This document shows positions 5,449-6,950 of a stretch of 6,950 nucleotides of DNA, piece by piece. The DNA comes from Bdellovibrionales bacterium (GTDB lineage Bacteria > Bdellovibrionota > Bdellovibrionia > Bdellovibrionales > UBA1609). The position numbers and the translations under genes were made by a program. Each line of letters begins with the position of its first letter. Within the stretch, counting starts at the first letter, position 1. The stretch is taken from positions 1 to 6,950 of the forward strand of contig JAGRAK010000107.1 of the NCBI GenBank assembly GCA_020434645.1, read 5' to 3'. Under the pieces are notes generated by a model. That model was not told the DNA's origin and did not search any database. It saw only the letters and a list, made by a program, of their open reading frames with translations.

Positions 5449-6950
5449 TTAAATATTATTTGACTCAGTTGTCGCTGGCGCAATGATTTCAAGTAAATTA
5501 CTGAAAATGTTCGCGACCTGTATTGCGACAAGCGGTTCATCTTGGCTATCAAATTTATCCATAGTTCCGTCAGGCTTGTACTTAAACTTTATTGTACCGA
5601 GCCCAGGTCGACTGACAACGGCAGGCTTACCAAAGCGTTCATCATAGGTGATGGTCACAATTTTTTTCGACTGATCAGTGATACGTGCAATACGGCCTTT
5701 CATGTCATAGGCAAGAGACACGGTTTGCCCCGTGCTGCTTTTGGCGGCGACCAGATTGCAGCGTTTAGAATCATAGCTAAATGCAGTTTTAAGAGTTTGT
5801 GTGGCCTCTTTTGTTGGCTTTCTATCCTTGCTACCTTTTGTGTCGGCGACAGCAGGGGGAGGCGTTATTACAACTGTTAACAACGAAACTTTAGCGCAGT
5901 TATTGTCGTACTTGTAGTTGTAGGCATGATTCGGATCAATTTTAGTTTTAAGTAATCCATTTGAATAATATCCAAAGCGACTTGTAACGTCATCACGTAC
6001 AATTTCAGTCGGCTTGCCAAACTCTTCATGATAAGTCGTATCGACTGTCTGTCCGTTAATTACAGCTTTAGAGCGCGCTAAATAGCGAGATCCATCTTTT
6101 TTGGTTTTATGCCAAAATGAGTAAGAGCTTTTATTTGTGACTTTGCCACCGCAAACCTTTACCACTTCAGAGCTATAATTATTAAGTGGGTCTTTCTCGT
6201 CGCTTGAATAAGTATAAGACTCTTTGCAACTTCTGCGATCTTTAAAACTTGTCACCCAGTCTTTATCTTTATCATAGGTAAGAGCTATAAATGTTTTATC
6301 TGGGTATGTCGCCTTCGTCATATTGTAAAGGTCGTCGTACTCATGTGTGTAAGTGTTCTTCCATGCATTATTAATGCTGACTAGGTTTTCACCTTTGTAT
6401 TTGTATGTTGCAGAAAGTCCGCGTGGACCAACAACTTGCTTAACGTATTTTGAGTTATTGTAGTATTTAAACTGTAGTGATGTGCCCGCGTTGTCGGTAA
6501 CGGTAAGAATTTTATCTCCGTTATAAGCGATTTTAATAAAATTCCCATTGCGGTCACTCATTTGAATAAGCTGCCCATTTTTGCTGAATTTTTGATATGT
6601 CCCGTTCGGTAAAGTTCTCACGTAAGTGGCGCCGTCATAGGTGACAAAATCATTAGACCGACCGTTTGCAAGATACTTTGTATTTTTTGAAACTGAACCC
6701 GTTATATTCAATTGCTTAGCGAATTCTTCGCGTAGAGCAGAGTCTGTGCGAATATCATTTTCTAAATTTGTAAAATAACGGTTATCTTTTCCCTTATTTC
6801 TTTTTTTGACTTCAGTCATTATTAGGGAGATGTTCTTATCTAAATCTTTACCATCATACTTTGCGGGAGTGTAATCAAGTTCAAAGCCATCCCCACAATA
6901 GATTATACGAAGTTTATTTTTTGCTGTGATTTTAAGTGAAGTTTCAAAGT
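5449..6950 (-). CDS. RHS/YD-repeat protein, N-terminus beyond the window
   Basis: The frame has no stop from the right edge to TAA 5449-5451, giving 499 visible residues. The ATG at 6819 is internal: the 43 residues before it, including IYCGDGFELDYTP and AKYDG, read as the same protein and resemble the segment that opens the RHS shell in long YD proteins. YD-type repeats then run through the protein: RTLPNGTYQKFSKNGQL, MSDRNGNFIKIAYNGDKI, DNAGTSLQFKY, AYDMKGRIARITDQS, YKPDGTMDKFDS. Such repeats build a hollow beta-shell that in polymorphic toxins encloses a C-terminal toxin. Here there is no DPxGL-type core motif and no toxin tail: the protein ends soon after the last repeat with a short hydrophobic segment (AIQVANIFSNLLEIIAP). 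Two copies of E[ER]FGKP occur near residues 311 and 434, and a proline/lysine-rich linker interrupts the repeats near 370-390. It is probably exported, but the signal lies outside the window. Confidence 0.87.
   Translation of the reverse strand, partial: FETSLKITAKNKLRIIYCGDGFELDYTPAKYDGKDLDKNISLIMTEVKKRNKGKDNRYFTNLENDIRTDSALREEFAKQLNITGSVSKNTKYLANGRSNDFVTYDGATYVRTLPNGTYQKFSKNGQLIQMSDRNGNFIKIAYNGDKILTVTDNAGTSLQFKYYNNSKYVKQVVGPRGLSATYKYKGENLVSINNAWKNTYTHEYDDLYNMTKATYPDKTFIALTYDKDKDWVTSFKDRRSCKESYTYSSDEKDPLNNYSSEVVKVCGGKVTNKSSYSFWHKTKKDGSRYLARSKAVINGQTVDTTYHEEFGKPTEIVRDDVTSRFGYYSNGLLKTKIDPNHAYNYKYDNNCAKVSLLTVVITPPPAVADTKGSKDRKPTKEATQTLKTAFSYDSKRCNLVAAKSSTGQTVSLAYDMKGRIARITDQSKKIVTITYDERFGKPAVVSRPGLGTIKFKYKPDGTMDKFDSQDEPLVAIQVANIFSNLLEIIAPATTESNNI

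Noticed and set aside
5542..5880. 112-codon open frame on the + strand inside the RHS-like gene
   Set aside because: It is antisense to YD repeats, has no ribosome site and no recognisable motif.
5449..6950. RHS-like protein as a polymorphic toxin with an immunity gene
   Set aside because: No core cleavage motif or toxin-sized C-terminal extension is visible, and both following small proteins carry signal peptides, unlike typical cytoplasmic immunity proteins.
1..6950. tRNA, rRNA, CRISPR array, insertion-sequence ends, replication origin
   Set aside because: No cloverleaf, conserved rRNA segment, regular direct repeat array, transposase frame or iteron cluster was seen when reading both strands.

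Overview
The window joins two kinds of DNA that do not match. Positions 1 to about 395 are very G+C-rich (44 of 60 bases in 241-300) and carry the middle of a CueO-like multicopper oxidase, which stops inside its methionine-rich segment. From about 400 to the end the DNA is A+T-rich (18 of 60 G+C in 421-480; roughly 40% by eye elsewhere) and uses A/T-ending codons throughout. The switch happens within about ten bases. It is either an assembly or amplification chimera, or a recent insertion or deletion scar.

The A+T-rich part looks like a Gram-negative bacterium with an outer membrane: many Sec signal peptides, beta-barrel proteins, a DedA membrane protein, a lone receiver protein and an RHS/YD-repeat surface protein. 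The style (exported barrels of unknown function, small secreted proteins, a single-domain CheY) recalls Bdellovibrionota or related delta-type proteobacteria. This is an inference from gene style only.

Layout: 1-401 truncated multicopper oxidase (+); 436-467 bidirectional terminator; 471-2000 FlgT/TolB-like periplasmic modules plus C-terminal barrel (-); 2001-2076 divergent control region; 2077-3258 second exported barrel protein (+), whose barrel resembles that of its neighbour; 3240-3893 DedA-family protein (-), overlapping the previous gene tail to tail by 19 bp; 3894-3920 a very short divergent promoter region; 3921-4286 CheY-like receiver (+) overlapping by 4 bp a one-TM protein at 4283-4813 (+); 4825-5019 and 5168-5431 two small secreted proteins (-); 5449-6950 RHS/YD-repeat protein (-), which stays open to the window edge and so lacks its N-terminus here.

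Probable units are: (i) the divergent barrel pair, which may act together at the outer membrane; (ii) the receiver and its translationally coupled membrane partner; (iii) the RHS-like protein followed 17 bp later by a CxxC small secreted protein, with a further small secreted protein behind a hairpin. No gene-free stretch exceeds 150 bp. No tRNA, rRNA, CRISPR array or recognisable insertion sequence is visible.
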